Position numbers and translations under genes: made by a program. A stretch of DNA of 64,000 nucleotides from Paenalcaligenes sp052103955 (lineage in GTDB: Bacteria > Pseudomonadota > Gammaproteobacteria > Burkholderiales > Burkholderiaceae_B), in NCBI GenBank assembly GCA_052103955.1, contig JBQELO010000001.1, positions 62,001-126,000 of the forward strand. The letters run 5' to 3'. How positions within the stretch are numbered: position 1 is the first letter of the stretch; each line of letters starts with the position of its first letter. The notes below the pieces were generated by a model. That model had not been told where the DNA came from and ran no database searches. It saw nothing but the letters and a program-made list of their open reading frames with translations. This document shows, in pieces, positions 26,601-34,602 of the stretch.

Positions 26601-26787
26601 AAGCCCCACCTCCAGACACGCATTGTGCCTGTGCAACGCTACCCCATACACTTACCAATAAGGCCGCTACCCCCAGCATGGTAGCCCTGCTACGGCCTCC
26701 TTTCCCTCCGGTGCTGCAATGTTCTGCAACCGCAACCCACATTTTCTGAATACGACTAAAAACCAGTCGGTATCTATTTTTATTCAT
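23671..26787 (-). CDS. Autotransporter with extended signal peptide (ESPR) and PATR repeat
   Basis: 1039 residues from the third of three adjacent ATGs (26793, 26790, 26787). The last gives the ideal 8-nt spacing from GGAG and starts the classic ESPR, MNKNRYRLVFSRIQKMWVAV, followed by a hydrophobic core ending SVAQA. The passenger contains at least ten imperfect beta-helix units of about 40 residues (patterns such as NGIYAENNGSGATNV). An autotransporter-associated repeat follows (GAGTTILSGQNTYSGRTTV, about residue 545). A C-terminal barrel ends INVGVGYRW. The ESPR slows inner-membrane export of very large passengers. There is no proline linker, unlike its two neighbours. It is probably a surface adhesin. 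Confidence 0.9.
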   Translation of the reverse strand: MNKNRYRLVFSRIQKMWVAVAEHCSTGGKGGRSRATMLGVAALLVSVWGSVAQAQCVSGGGAYSCSGATVTGVTIRDDNAAVTTQPGFSVDATTGNALAIQGKGAISYIDQDAATLTTTGRNGLSVTSTGDVGGVAGSVTVQTNGDITGANAGIIVNNGGSGSTSITATGKVSATVGTGIYAQNQTGAADMTVSAQDVTGNNTGVFVRNNGTGQTSVTVSGVATGGATGNGVFALAGSASTGGVTVDVAAASGGVHAVYVENRGGGATTVSASGPLTGLLDSSNGLYALAGASSTGLTVNAADVTVGRNGIYAENNGSGATNVVVAGTVTSGGTGIDVWNKSSNSTDLHVTANSVVAQGANGIRARNLGTGAVSVATTGTVSGNVYGINIQGGGGGSVNLTADGDVSGGKAAIFAQSSNNQTITITTNGSTQATSGQASDLVVLASGAPMDYTNNGTLTGRVQTDELGGSTLTNNGTWNTASGVSGNAEVGLDAVVNNGTINFLQTDGAYAFAAAISGVGGINQNGAGTTILSGQNTYSGRTTVMSGTLQAGAANTLSANSIVDVHSGASVLTLGQTQTIAGLVNAGTVNLTSSSAQTLTGNVLNVSGDYVGDGGTVIMTARWNGKGNAHDQLNVGGDASGQTALQVLHHQGAGGGESLNLVSVGGTSTTDAFVLSPLSDGYRHGASEGMVVVGPYNYVLKQGGYGGKANDWYLVSASDGGYRPEVGAYLDNRFVAMSSQWHTLQDRQGQSSGTVSDGSTFGGQSWMRVQGDFSKRKSSHFRSRNDSYLLHFGSDIARWNVGDGSLRIGAMTAIVRSSGSTQARGQEGGRANQSLNGVSVGAYASWFGSTEVGVGPYVDTWLMGGRFSSKVSGDGLASERYYANAYSASIEAGYGLALYQQGTDQNATRVMVQPQIQVIASKYRADNHTEQSGIKVSGLNAGAVSTRIGARVYADIPQGAQSSMRPYLEMNWWHGPSSRAITFDGVTVRDKLPANRGELKLGLDGHVTNNLTLWGGIGVQKGSGYTDKVINVGVGYRW

Positions 26788-27330
26788 CATCATTGCTCCA
26801 AGCAAAGAGCACATAAGCATGGACCTTTTCTGGCGATAGAAATACGCCAGCACTTACATACTCAACATGTACGTTTACCCCCTTACAAAGGAGGCTTAAC
26901 ATCCATCCCGAAAACCCACGGACTCACGCTAGAACTCAAGAGAGTCGACAGAGAAAATAGACAATTTCCTGATTGAATAAAACGTAAAGTACCGAAAGCA
27001 ATGCTTGTGATGTATCTCAGAGTTGATGATTCTGCAGCCCACATAAACAAGGTAAAGCCACCGCACAGCCCTGCAAATCGTAGAGAGGGCTGAACAGAAA
27101 GTTTTAGTTTGGATAAGTATTCACTTTAGCGATGTAACTGCAGAGTGAACATCAGACAACTCCCAAAAACCAAGGGATAATACTCATTTGCTTTTTTGTA
27201 ATAGTTAATAACCGCAAAGTATTGCTGCGCTTTTTCGCGAGCGGCTAGGTCTTTAGAGCAACGATAAGATCACATTCAGAGCGTTGCTCTCTCAATAAAT
27301 CGCATGCAGTGGAGCGCCCTTCTGAGCGCC
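26788..27330. other. 543-bp gap between autotransporters 2 and 3
   Basis: No supportable gene. It should contain the promoter of autotransporter 2 (minus strand). One inverted repeat stands out: AGAGCAACG (27255-27263) and CGTTGCTCT (27282-27290), 9 bp perfect with an 18-nt loop, 40-75 bp beyond the stop of autotransporter 3. It has no T tract, so it is a weak terminator candidate or regulatory dyad. Confidence 0.4.
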
Positions 27331-30300
27331 TTACCAAGCATAACGATATCCCGCACTGATTGACCAAGGTTTGTCCAACCTAGATCCACTGGTGTACTCA
27401 TAGTCCGCATACAGATGATGATTTTTACCCAGCGACGCCGCTACCCCCATCCCTACCTCGCTACGACCACCTGACAGATCGGTACGTGTGGCAATACCAT
27501 TAGTGCGTACCGTGCTTTTGCCGTCAAACTCATGCGCGAAAGCGAGCTTAATATAAGGCTGAATGAAATCTCGCTCATTCAGTGCAAAACGCTTGCCTAA
27601 CAAAGATCCCGCACGCAGTTGCAATGCGTTGCCCCCGCCCGCCGCAACGTCCAGCCCATTACTCGTGCGATAGTCGTCGCCGTTCACATGTAGCATAGAC
27701 AGGCTGACTTGCGGCTCAATAAACCAACCTTCCCCTAGTGATAGCTGACGGCCTGCTTCCACCATAGCCCCCACTGCATTCTGTGAAGTTTTTCCGCGTA
27801 CCGTACGTCCATCGGTGGCCTCCACAGTGAATTTCTGCCGCAGATAGTTAGCCTTGAGCACCGTATCAACATACCAACCCGTGTCAGCCAACCACGTCGC
27901 GTAACCGCCTAGGTGGTAACTATTGGCGTTACCTGTTCCATCGTCGTAAAACTTACGATCTGCGTAGCTGTAACCTGCCAACGCACCCACATACCAACGC
28001 CCGCCATCCACACGCCACTCTTTATCTGCACCCAATTGTAAACCGCCCAGCTTCTGCTCGAAGGAACGGCCACCATGATTATCCAGTTTCTGTCTTTCGC
28101 CAAAACTACGCAGCCAAAGGCCGTTATCTCCCGGCCGCTGGCGTAGCTCACCCATACGACGCGTCAGGGTAGCGGACTCCGCATACCAGATTGCTTGAGC
28201 AGTACTAACGGCAGAGGTATTGATAGCCGCATTGGCTGTCGTAGATAAACGCTCAGGCCGTGGCTTAGTGGGTGGAGGTGGAGTAACTGGCGGAGGGGTT
28301 ACAACTGGTGGAGGAGTTACAACTGGGGGCTCTACGGGCACCAATGGCAACTCCCGCCCAGTGTTCACCAAGCTCCAGTCTGAAGCTCGCCCCCCAAAAC
28401 TGGCATCGGTTTTTAACTCGTAGCGATACGTCCCCACATCCACAACTTGGCCACGGTTAGCTAACGCGAAAGACCCAGCACCACCCTCACTCTGAATTAA
28501 CGTAACCACACCATTCTCTTCTGCTGGCTCAGCACCACTGTTAGCCACTAAAACACGGTGATTACCCTCTACGGTACCCACGCGTAGCAAATCACCTTGG
28601 CCTGCACCTAGGTTTGTACGCATTTCAAACAGACCACCGCCACGTAGCGTGCCGGTAATGTCCAGTACTTTGAAACCAGTGCCCGGCGTGTTGAAAGAAA
28701 TCGTTCCCGTTGTGTCCAAATCCTTGACCGTCGAGTCTCCTCGTACACGCCACTGACTACTGTCATCAATGCTCACGCTATTCACATAGCGTCCACCCTG
28801 ATCTAGTAGCGCACCGGTTAACACTGACGAATCCCTCAAGCTTAGGTTCACAGAACCACTATCCAGGAGCACATCCCCCTCAAGGGTGCTTCGTTGCGCG
28901 TTAAGCTGCACACTGCTTGCAGCGATTACTGGATCATTCCAGCCCGAGCCTACCCACTCGTCCACATACAACAGCACGCCATCGGTGCCATCAGTCTTTG
29001 ATTTCCCAATGACGGTAGTGTCGTAAAGGTTAGCGATCAAGCCACTGCCCTCTACATTGATAGCATTACCGTTTTCAGTCTCTATATGGCTATTACGGAT
29101 GGTGATGGTATTGTCGACCCCTGCTCTCCTAGCGTAAACATTGATGCCATCGGCACCCTCACCAAAGGTGCGCATATCAACGCCAGATAGCGCAACCTCT
29201 GCGCCACTATTACCCATCTGCAAACCCGTAGCAAAATCTCCCAGGGTACGGATTATCGTCCCAACAACTTCCAACCGTGCGCCATTGGCAAGCATACCGT
29301 AGGAGGTATTGCCATGCGTCGTCACCGAACCGCCTTCGAGTACCGTATTGGACACGGCGGTGCGTGACACCACACCGATGGCTGCATCACCAAATGTCTC
29401 AATGCTCACACCTCGTGCTCTATTTGTTGCCTGCCCCCCACTACCTGCGTAGATCTCTGAGGCATAGAGGCCGTGGCCACTGATACCGTACGTTGTAATT
29501 GAACCGCCTTCTAGCGTGACATTACCCGCACGATTGTCTACCCCTACACCGTTATAGCCATTCATCACTATCGTCGTATCTTTAGCAGCCACAACCCCCA
29601 CACTCGTATGCAAAATGCCTGCCACTGATGTGCCATTGCTGCTAATTTGCACGCGTTCCAACGTTGCCTGAACACCATCTCCCTGTACATTAAGCCCCTC
29701 TCTCTTCTCTGAGTGGACTTGCACATCGGACAAAAAGAGTATGGACGGTTTCAGTTGTGGGCCAGACGCAGCGTTCAGGTAAATGCCCGTACCATTAGCA
29801 TTAATCACACTTTGCGAAAGATTCAGACTGCCACCCCTGACAACCGCCCCCATACCTACACGGGTGCTAATAGTGGTATTCGTAGCTAGAACGCTGCCAT
29901 CGCGCCCAATGTCGATTCCCTGCCCACCATACTGTGAACTGATATCGTTAGCATGAAGCTGTACGTTGTCCAGAATCACGGAGCCACCATCCCGAACCCT
30001 GACAGCAGCGGAGTCGGCTCCCCATACGGTCATTTCCACGTTTTTCGCCACAATTGTTGACTCAACGCCTTCTGCATTCAACGCGTCGGCGTGATAACCT
30101 TGCGTAGAAATTACTCCACCCTGAATATCTGCCTGCCCTTTGTCACGCACAAAAACACCATTTGAGCTATCTCCCTCAGTGCTGATTTTGTTGTCTCTCA
30201 GCGTGGCCTTGCTATTTATATTCTGTACCAATACCGCATGATCTGAAGGACTGCCCTGTGTCTTGATGCTGCTGTTGGATAGTGTCAGTGTCACACCAGA

Positions 30301-30507
30301 GCTAACTGAGATACCTACACGAACAGATTGAGCCGCACTACCTGTTTGCGACTTAATGACTGAATCACCCTGCACAAGCTCCAGAGCCTCCCCAGCGGGA
30401 GAGGGCAGATCCATATTAGGAGAAAGATGCGCTAATGCCGGTGTCGGAAATGCGGGGAGAGCAGCCGCCAGGATAGCCAGTGATAGCCGTGTTGGTTTCA
30501 GTGTCAT
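27331..30507 (-). CDS. Pertactin-like autotransporter, paralogue 3
   Basis: 1058 residues. The signal peptide MTLKPTRLSLAILAAALPAF continues to TPALA. A beta-helix passenger (about 27-735) is followed by a proline-rich linker (PPVVTPPPVVTPPPVTPPPP), then an autotransporter barrel ending ISAGYRYAW. The segment around GDVLLDSGSVNLSLRDSSVL aligns with the same region of the autotransporter at 20164-23499, so the two are paralogues. Two inward-facing paralogues flank an unrelated ESPR type, which suggests local duplication. It should be an outer-membrane-anchored surface protein. No protease or RGD motif is evident. There is no good ribosome site before the ATG. Confidence 0.9.
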   Translation of the reverse strand: MTLKPTRLSLAILAAALPAFPTPALAHLSPNMDLPSPAGEALELVQGDSVIKSQTGSAAQSVRVGISVSSGVTLTLSNSSIKTQGSPSDHAVLVQNINSKATLRDNKISTEGDSSNGVFVRDKGQADIQGGVISTQGYHADALNAEGVESTIVAKNVEMTVWGADSAAVRVRDGGSVILDNVQLHANDISSQYGGQGIDIGRDGSVLATNTTISTRVGMGAVVRGGSLNLSQSVINANGTGIYLNAASGPQLKPSILFLSDVQVHSEKREGLNVQGDGVQATLERVQISSNGTSVAGILHTSVGVVAAKDTTIVMNGYNGVGVDNRAGNVTLEGGSITTYGISGHGLYASEIYAGSGGQATNRARGVSIETFGDAAIGVVSRTAVSNTVLEGGSVTTHGNTSYGMLANGARLEVVGTIIRTLGDFATGLQMGNSGAEVALSGVDMRTFGEGADGINVYARRAGVDNTITIRNSHIETENGNAINVEGSGLIANLYDTTVIGKSKTDGTDGVLLYVDEWVGSGWNDPVIAASSVQLNAQRSTLEGDVLLDSGSVNLSLRDSSVLTGALLDQGGRYVNSVSIDDSSQWRVRGDSTVKDLDTTGTISFNTPGTGFKVLDITGTLRGGGLFEMRTNLGAGQGDLLRVGTVEGNHRVLVANSGAEPAEENGVVTLIQSEGGAGSFALANRGQVVDVGTYRYELKTDASFGGRASDWSLVNTGRELPLVPVEPPVVTPPPVVTPPPVTPPPPTKPRPERLSTTANAAINTSAVSTAQAIWYAESATLTRRMGELRQRPGDNGLWLRSFGERQKLDNHGGRSFEQKLGGLQLGADKEWRVDGGRWYVGALAGYSYADRKFYDDGTGNANSYHLGGYATWLADTGWYVDTVLKANYLRQKFTVEATDGRTVRGKTSQNAVGAMVEAGRQLSLGEGWFIEPQVSLSMLHVNGDDYRTSNGLDVAAGGGNALQLRAGSLLGKRFALNERDFIQPYIKLAFAHEFDGKSTVRTNGIATRTDLSGGRSEVGMGVAASLGKNHHLYADYEYTSGSRLDKPWSISAGYRYAW

Positions 30508-30861
30508 AGTGAATCTAGATAAGACGCCATTTTCACCACTGCCACCGAATCATCAAACGGCAAGAAAAGCTAAGAGCATTAAGGCATGGCGTGCAAGATT
30601 GAGGAAAAATAGTAGGTAGGTTATTTTCTGTCACAACCACTTAGCGTCCTATCAGACACTTCTTATACTCCCACAGACTTTTCTGACATCGCGCCATGCG
30701 CTACCTCCCCATTGCACTGGCTGGTCCTATTGGCCTTGTTGTCTGTCTTCTGCATTCTGTTGGCGGCTCGCACCAGAGCTCAGGCGTAGCATTGATATAC
30801 GGTTAGAGGATGTCGATAGGTATGCCAATTCCGCTTGGCTCATCCACAACGCTATATTTTT
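30508..30861. other. Autotransporter 3 promoter region and possible small transcript
   Basis: Apart from the leftward promoter there is a plus-strand candidate promoter (TTAGCG 30641-30646, 17 bp, TATACT 30664-30669) and, 190 bp on, a very strong terminator. Between them lies a 36-codon frame (ATG 30696 to TAG 30806) encoding a hydrophobic peptide. It lacks a ribosome-binding site and overlaps another hydrophobic frame. It could be a small RNA or a small membrane peptide; neither is secure. Confidence 0.35.
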
Positions 30862-30904
30862 AAACGGGGAGAAAGTAAGCTATCGTACTTTCTCCCCGTT
30901 TTTA
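30862..30904 (+). terminator. Strong rho-independent terminator upstream of the TonB-like gene
   Basis: A perfect 16-bp stem (30862-30877 with 30886-30901) with an 8-nt loop, followed by Ts. It ends 15 bp before the TonB-like ATG, so it either ends a short upstream plus-strand transcript or attenuates the downstream gene. Confidence 0.8.
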
Positions 30905-30918
30905 TTCTGAAGGTAGCC

Positions 30919-31437
30919 ATGGGCAACGCGTCTACACGAATCAGACATTGGCTATACGCCTGCTTCCTCTCGCTCTGCACGCTTTCGCCTGCGACACACG
31001 CCACTGCTCCCCAAGAATCTGCAGCAGAGCAGAGGTGGCAACACCAGGTGCGCGCGCTCATATCTAGAAATGTGGTCTACCCCTCTAACGCTCGCATCGA
31101 AGGTGCGTCGGGTAAGGTAGTGGTGCATCTAACGTTAAAGCGTGATGGCTCTGTAGAGTCACTTGAAATCATCGAATCCGCAGGAAGCCGAGACTTGGAC
31201 AGCGCTGTACTAAACGCCATTAGGCGGGTTAGGCACTTCCCCCCCTTTCCTGAAGAAATGGCAGGGCAAGACACCGTTGCCTTTGCAATACCTGTTGATT
31301 TTCACCTCAACGCTCCAACCCCTAATCCCTATACCCCTCCTGCCCCAGGCACTGTACGACCTAAGGTCAAATCGTCGCCTCCCGCAGCCGATGAGTTTGC
31401 TGAGTTTCTGAAATCGCTGTCAAAAAAAGAGCGCTAA
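30919..31437 (+). CDS. Periplasmic TonB C-terminal domain protein
   Basis: 172 residues from ATG 30919 (GAAGG 5-6 nt upstream); a longer frame from 30835 would run through a terminator hairpin and is rejected. The signal peptide ends near TLSPATHA. A TonB C-terminal fold follows: NVVYPSNARIEGASGKVVVH, then a strand with DGSVESLEIIESAG and FAIPVDF. Unlike classical TonB, the proline-rich part (NPYTPPAPGTVRP) comes after the domain, not between a membrane anchor and it, and there is no clear transmembrane anchor. It may therefore be a soluble periplasmic partner. It is followed after 3 bp by an unknown gene. Confidence 0.7.
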   Translation: MGNASTRIRHWLYACFLSLCTLSPATHATAPQESAAEQRWQHQVRALISRNVVYPSNARIEGASGKVVVHLTLKRDGSVESLEIIESAGSRDLDSAVLNAIRRVRHFPPFPEEMAGQDTVAFAIPVDFHLNAPTPNPYTPPAPGTVRPKVKSSPPAADEFAEFLKSLSKKER

Positions 31438-31440
31438 TAA

Positions 31441-31869
31441 ATGGGAAATGCCATGTTTTCTATTGATGAAGAACACATTAGGTTCACACAGCCCACGCTA
31501 TCTTTAGCCATTGGCTACCGTACGCTTGCACAGCAATGCTTTAATCACACGCCCCCAACGCCATACGAAGTAGAAATGGCGATTGCTACCGTAGAAGATC
31601 ACATTGAGGCCATGACTGAGCTACAACAGGTAGCATCAAATCAAGTGTGTGCTGATGCTTTTCTTCACGACATTGCACGCATGGCGGGTAGCGAACAGGC
31701 ACTTAGCCAACTAGAGTTAGAGCGCCTGTTTAATAGGATGGCCGACGTGGTGTCGGGTAGCCCTATGCGCGAAGGCGAGTTTCCCGATGATAAAAATTTC
31801 TTTAGCTATCTGCTGATCGTGCGCGAACTATCACATCACTTGAGGATTCAGCACATCGCTCTGGCCTAG
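31441..31869 (+). CDS. Hypothetical cytoplasmic protein
   Basis: 142 residues that I do not recognise. It is all-helical by appearance, acidic, with no signal peptide or membrane segment. It includes EVEMAIATVEDHIEAMTELQ and a C-terminal VRELSHHLRIQHIALA helix. It starts 3 bp after the TonB-like stop; ATG 31453, with GGGAA upstream, is an equally good start that removes four residues. The tight linkage to a periplasmic TonB-domain protein is the only functional clue. Confidence 0.6.
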   Translation: MGNAMFSIDEEHIRFTQPTLSLAIGYRTLAQQCFNHTPPTPYEVEMAIATVEDHIEAMTELQQVASNQVCADAFLHDIARMAGSEQALSQLELERLFNRMADVVSGSPMREGEFPDDKNFFSYLLIVRELSHHLRIQHIALA

Positions 31870-31878
31870 CGGCTAACG

Positions 31879-32928
31879 CTATGTCGCAATAGCTTGCGCC
31901 AGTTTTTGGATAGACAGCGGCGCACTGCCCTCGGCATCATTGCTGATGGTCACGTAAGCTGGCTGACCTGCACCCGTAATCCCACGAATCGTACGCGCCA
32001 ACACCTCGCGAGTAGCAATATCCTCGCTAAGAATAGTATCGAAGGGATCGTGCTTTTTTTGTGCATCCGCATACCCATACGCACCGAAAATACGGTTTAG
32101 GCTCCACCGGCAGACCAACGGCCCCGGCCATAACGCACGCAGTATAGGCAACTGGGCTTCTATGGGTGGCATTTTTCCATGTAAACCTAAACAGAACGTG
32201 GCGCCATGCGCCTTTAATGTGTCCACCAAAGCTTGCCCTAAAAGCTCGGGATCTCGCACCTCTACCGCGATGATTACCTGCTCATCCTCAGACAAGGCCT
32301 CTCGCACGGCTGCCAGCATAGCGCCCATTTTTTCAAACAACTCAGTAGTGCGAGTTAACCACCCCAATGGTAGTGGGCTTAGCTGAAACACCAACACACC
32401 TAGCTTGTCCCGTAAGCCCTCTAGGGTAGGTCGCACAAAATCCTGTATGGCTAACGCTGGATCAAGAAATCGAGGATTCAGCTCACGCGACCGGCCTTCT
32501 TCGCTACGCACCTGCGCATCGGTAATACTGGCCGGGCATTTCACTACAAAGCGAAAATCGTCATCCACCTGCCCGGCATACGCTGCATACTGACTGGCCG
32601 TTAATGGACGCCAAAAGGTGCGATCCACACACACGGTACGTAACAGCGGATGCTGATGATAAGCCCCTAAGCCATGCTTAGACAGCACGCTAGGATCATA
32701 ATCGTCACCCCACACTAGCCCCTGCCAACCGGGGTACGACCACGTAGACACACCAAAACGTAGTTGTTCTGGAAGCTGCTGCGCAAGGGGCTCCCATTCT
32801 TGTGCTGTAGGAGCCAGCTGCACCTTGGCTTTGCCACGTGCAGCAACCGTTTTTTTAGAAGAAGTCGCCGGCGTAGCGGCGGGAGTCTCGGGCAACGGCA
32901 GCGCATTGCCGAAAAGATCGTCTTGCAT
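31879..32928 (-). CDS. DUF72 family protein (YecE-like)
   Basis: 349 residues. After a ~50-residue Ala/Lys-rich lead the protein shows the DUF72 TIM-barrel pattern: RFGVSTWSYPGWQGLVWGDD, a VDRTFWRPLTASQYAAYA stretch, FRFVVKCPASITD, VLVFQLSPLPLGW and IAVEVRDPELLG. The family is widespread, probably enzymatic and still without a firm role. It is cytoplasmic. It is convergent with the hypothetical gene just upstream, 9 bp apart. The N-terminal extension is longer than in most members. Confidence 0.85.
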   Translation of the reverse strand: MQDDLFGNALPLPETPAATPATSSKKTVAARGKAKVQLAPTAQEWEPLAQQLPEQLRFGVSTWSYPGWQGLVWGDDYDPSVLSKHGLGAYHQHPLLRTVCVDRTFWRPLTASQYAAYAGQVDDDFRFVVKCPASITDAQVRSEEGRSRELNPRFLDPALAIQDFVRPTLEGLRDKLGVLVFQLSPLPLGWLTRTTELFEKMGAMLAAVREALSEDEQVIIAVEVRDPELLGQALVDTLKAHGATFCLGLHGKMPPIEAQLPILRALWPGPLVCRWSLNRIFGAYGYADAQKKHDPFDTILSEDIATREVLARTIRGITGAGQPAYVTISNDAEGSAPLSIQKLAQAIAT

Positions 32929-33112
32929 ACTTATCTACAAATACTGAACTAAACGTGAACACCACCGCACTAAAGCTGCGCCATCGCAGATAAGCGAACC
33001 AACGTAATAGCTAAAGCGGGGATATCAGAAGTGAAGTTTTCTGAGCCACATGACATCAGGGATAAAACACTTTATCGCATTTCAATCACATGTAGTACGT
33101 AGAACAGTGAAA

Positions 33113-33130
33113 GCCGGGGCGTACCCCGGC
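33113..33130 (-). terminator. GC-rich hairpin beyond the SYLF gene
   Basis: GCCGGGG and CCCCGGC enclose a CGTA tetraloop, then TTTCA on the minus strand, about 40 bp past the leftward stop at 33169. Short T tract, so termination is probable rather than certain. Confidence 0.55.
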
Positions 33131-33168
33131 CAACACGTGAATGCACCGTAATGCTTGCGCACATTACC

Positions 33169-33762
33169 TTATGGAGTGATTTTGGTAATCTTAGAGCCTT
33201 CAAGCCCCATACCGACCATCAACCCCTGCCCACCGAAAGGAACCGCAAAAACGTCTTGAGACAAGGTAGTAGTAGACAGGCTAGACGCGATGGCTTTATC
33301 CCAAACGACCAAGCTAGGCCCGCTGCCCAACGCCCAACCATCGCTCCTGTCTAGGTAATTCAGCGCGCTCTGGCTCATAAAGAAAAGAGCATAGCCAAAC
33401 GTCTGGGCACCCGCCTGAAGGCCTAGGGATACGGCGGAGATTTCGTAGTAACCCACAGCCTCCCCAGCCTTGAACAAGGCACCTTGCCCATGCTCCCCTC
33501 CCACAACAAAGCCCGCTTTATATATCCTAGGAAAAACCAGAACCGCTACCGCTTTCTCGGCGAGTTCTTTCGTGCTCGGTTCTACCGCATAGAGATGGTG
33601 TAGTGCTTGGGTAGAAGCCGTGCGGATTTCGTGCTTGGAATCGGCCAATGCACTGCTCATCGGGGCAAGCGCACAGGCCGTGAACACCAGCAAGGACAAC
33701 AGCATACGATGAGCCAATAGGCGTCGAGCACCCCGAAAACATTGATGACTTATCATGAACAT
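33169..33762 (-). CDS. Exported SYLF-domain (Ysc84-like) lipid-binding protein
   Basis: 197 residues. The signal sequence ends near SSALA, with a possible Cys (TACALAP). The mature protein follows the SYLF pattern: a helix with AEKAVAVLVFPRIYKAGFVV, then GGEHGQGAL, QAGAQTFGYALFFMSQSAL and a Gly-rich C terminus. SYLF proteins bind phospholipids. In bacteria they are exported and of unclear role. It begins 12 bp after the 2H phosphoesterase gene and is likely co-transcribed with it. Confidence 0.8.
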   Translation of the reverse strand: MFMISHQCFRGARRLLAHRMLLSLLVFTACALAPMSSALADSKHEIRTASTQALHHLYAVEPSTKELAEKAVAVLVFPRIYKAGFVVGGEHGQGALFKAGEAVGYYEISAVSLGLQAGAQTFGYALFFMSQSALNYLDRSDGWALGSGPSLVVWDKAIASSLSTTTLSQDVFAVPFGGQGLMVGMGLEGSKITKITP

Positions 33763-33774
33763 GAAATCATTATC

Positions 33775-34518
33775 CTAGTTGGAAAAATCAAGCTGTTTTA
33801 GCTTTTTGGAGGCCGTTCCAAACTGCCCTAACTGGTAGACCGCAGCGCCGGCAGGTGCAAACGAAAACGCCTGAAATGGCTCGGCCAGCATCGTGTCTAG
33901 ATCTGTTTTCAGGGCCACTCCAGTCGTGACATGCGGGGTGTATTTCCCACCCGCCGCAGCCGAAGCGTAGTTCGATACATAATCAATGAGAACGGGGTCA
34001 ATGACCGGGTCTTCAGGTGTAGTCACAAACGCCGCCGAGTCACTAGTCTCTACCGTGTAGGGTGCTACGGCAGCAAGCAGGTCAGCCTGCAAAGCAAGCA
34101 GCTCTGGGTTGGGTCTGACGGAAATACCCGCTAGGCCGGTATCCCCGGTTGGCAGATAAAAGTACTTGAACGCCTCAAGCCTCACCCCGTTTGCCTTGGA
34201 TTGCGTTAGCACGTCATTGGCAGCCGCATACACTTTATCCAGATCGTCTGTCCGCACGAAGCGCTGGATGATCGTGATATGTGGGCGATGGTTGCCGTCC
34301 AGTGCGAACCCCTGTGGATAAACCCCACGCAAACGGGCGTTGGTAGCCTCCGCTTTTTCAAGCATCGTCGCATCGGGCTCCAGCAGAATATCAATTGCTG
34401 TGACATCACCTGAGGCGGCGACCGCCTGCTGCATCGTCATGCTCGAACCAATAAAAACTGTCAGGCCGATGACGCTAGCCCAACTGAACCATCGGCGGCA
34501 GTGTAGTGTATTTCTCAT
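33775..34518 (-). CDS. Exported 2H phosphoesterase-like protein
   Basis: 247 residues. A signal peptide ends about residue 35 (QQAVAA). Two H-x-T motifs, HITIIQRF (about residue 82) and HVTTGVAL (about 205), are the paired catalytic elements of the 2H superfamily (2'-5' RNA ligase/cyclic phosphodiesterase fold). Most family members are cytoplasmic RNA enzymes; an exported one would act on periplasmic or extracellular cyclic phosphates or nucleotides. It is upstream of the SYLF gene. Function beyond the fold is unknown. Confidence 0.7.
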   Translation of the reverse strand: MRNTLHCRRWFSWASVIGLTVFIGSSMTMQQAVAASGDVTAIDILLEPDATMLEKAEATNARLRGVYPQGFALDGNHRPHITIIQRFVRTDDLDKVYAAANDVLTQSKANGVRLEAFKYFYLPTGDTGLAGISVRPNPELLALQADLLAAVAPYTVETSDSAAFVTTPEDPVIDPVLIDYVSNYASAAAGGKYTPHVTTGVALKTDLDTMLAEPFQAFSFAPAGAAVYQLGQFGTASKKLKQLDFSN

Positions 34519-34602
34519 CTTAGGAATCCTGTGAAGCTCTGTTCTGGCGAAGGTCGACGATACGTCGACCCACTTTGTCGGTATGGCTCATACACCAACG
34601 GA

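Noticed and set aside
30696..30806. 36-codon hydrophobic ORF before the TonB-like gene
   Set aside because: No Shine-Dalgarno and a second hydrophobic frame overlaps it; not called as a CDS, only mentioned as part of a possible transcript.
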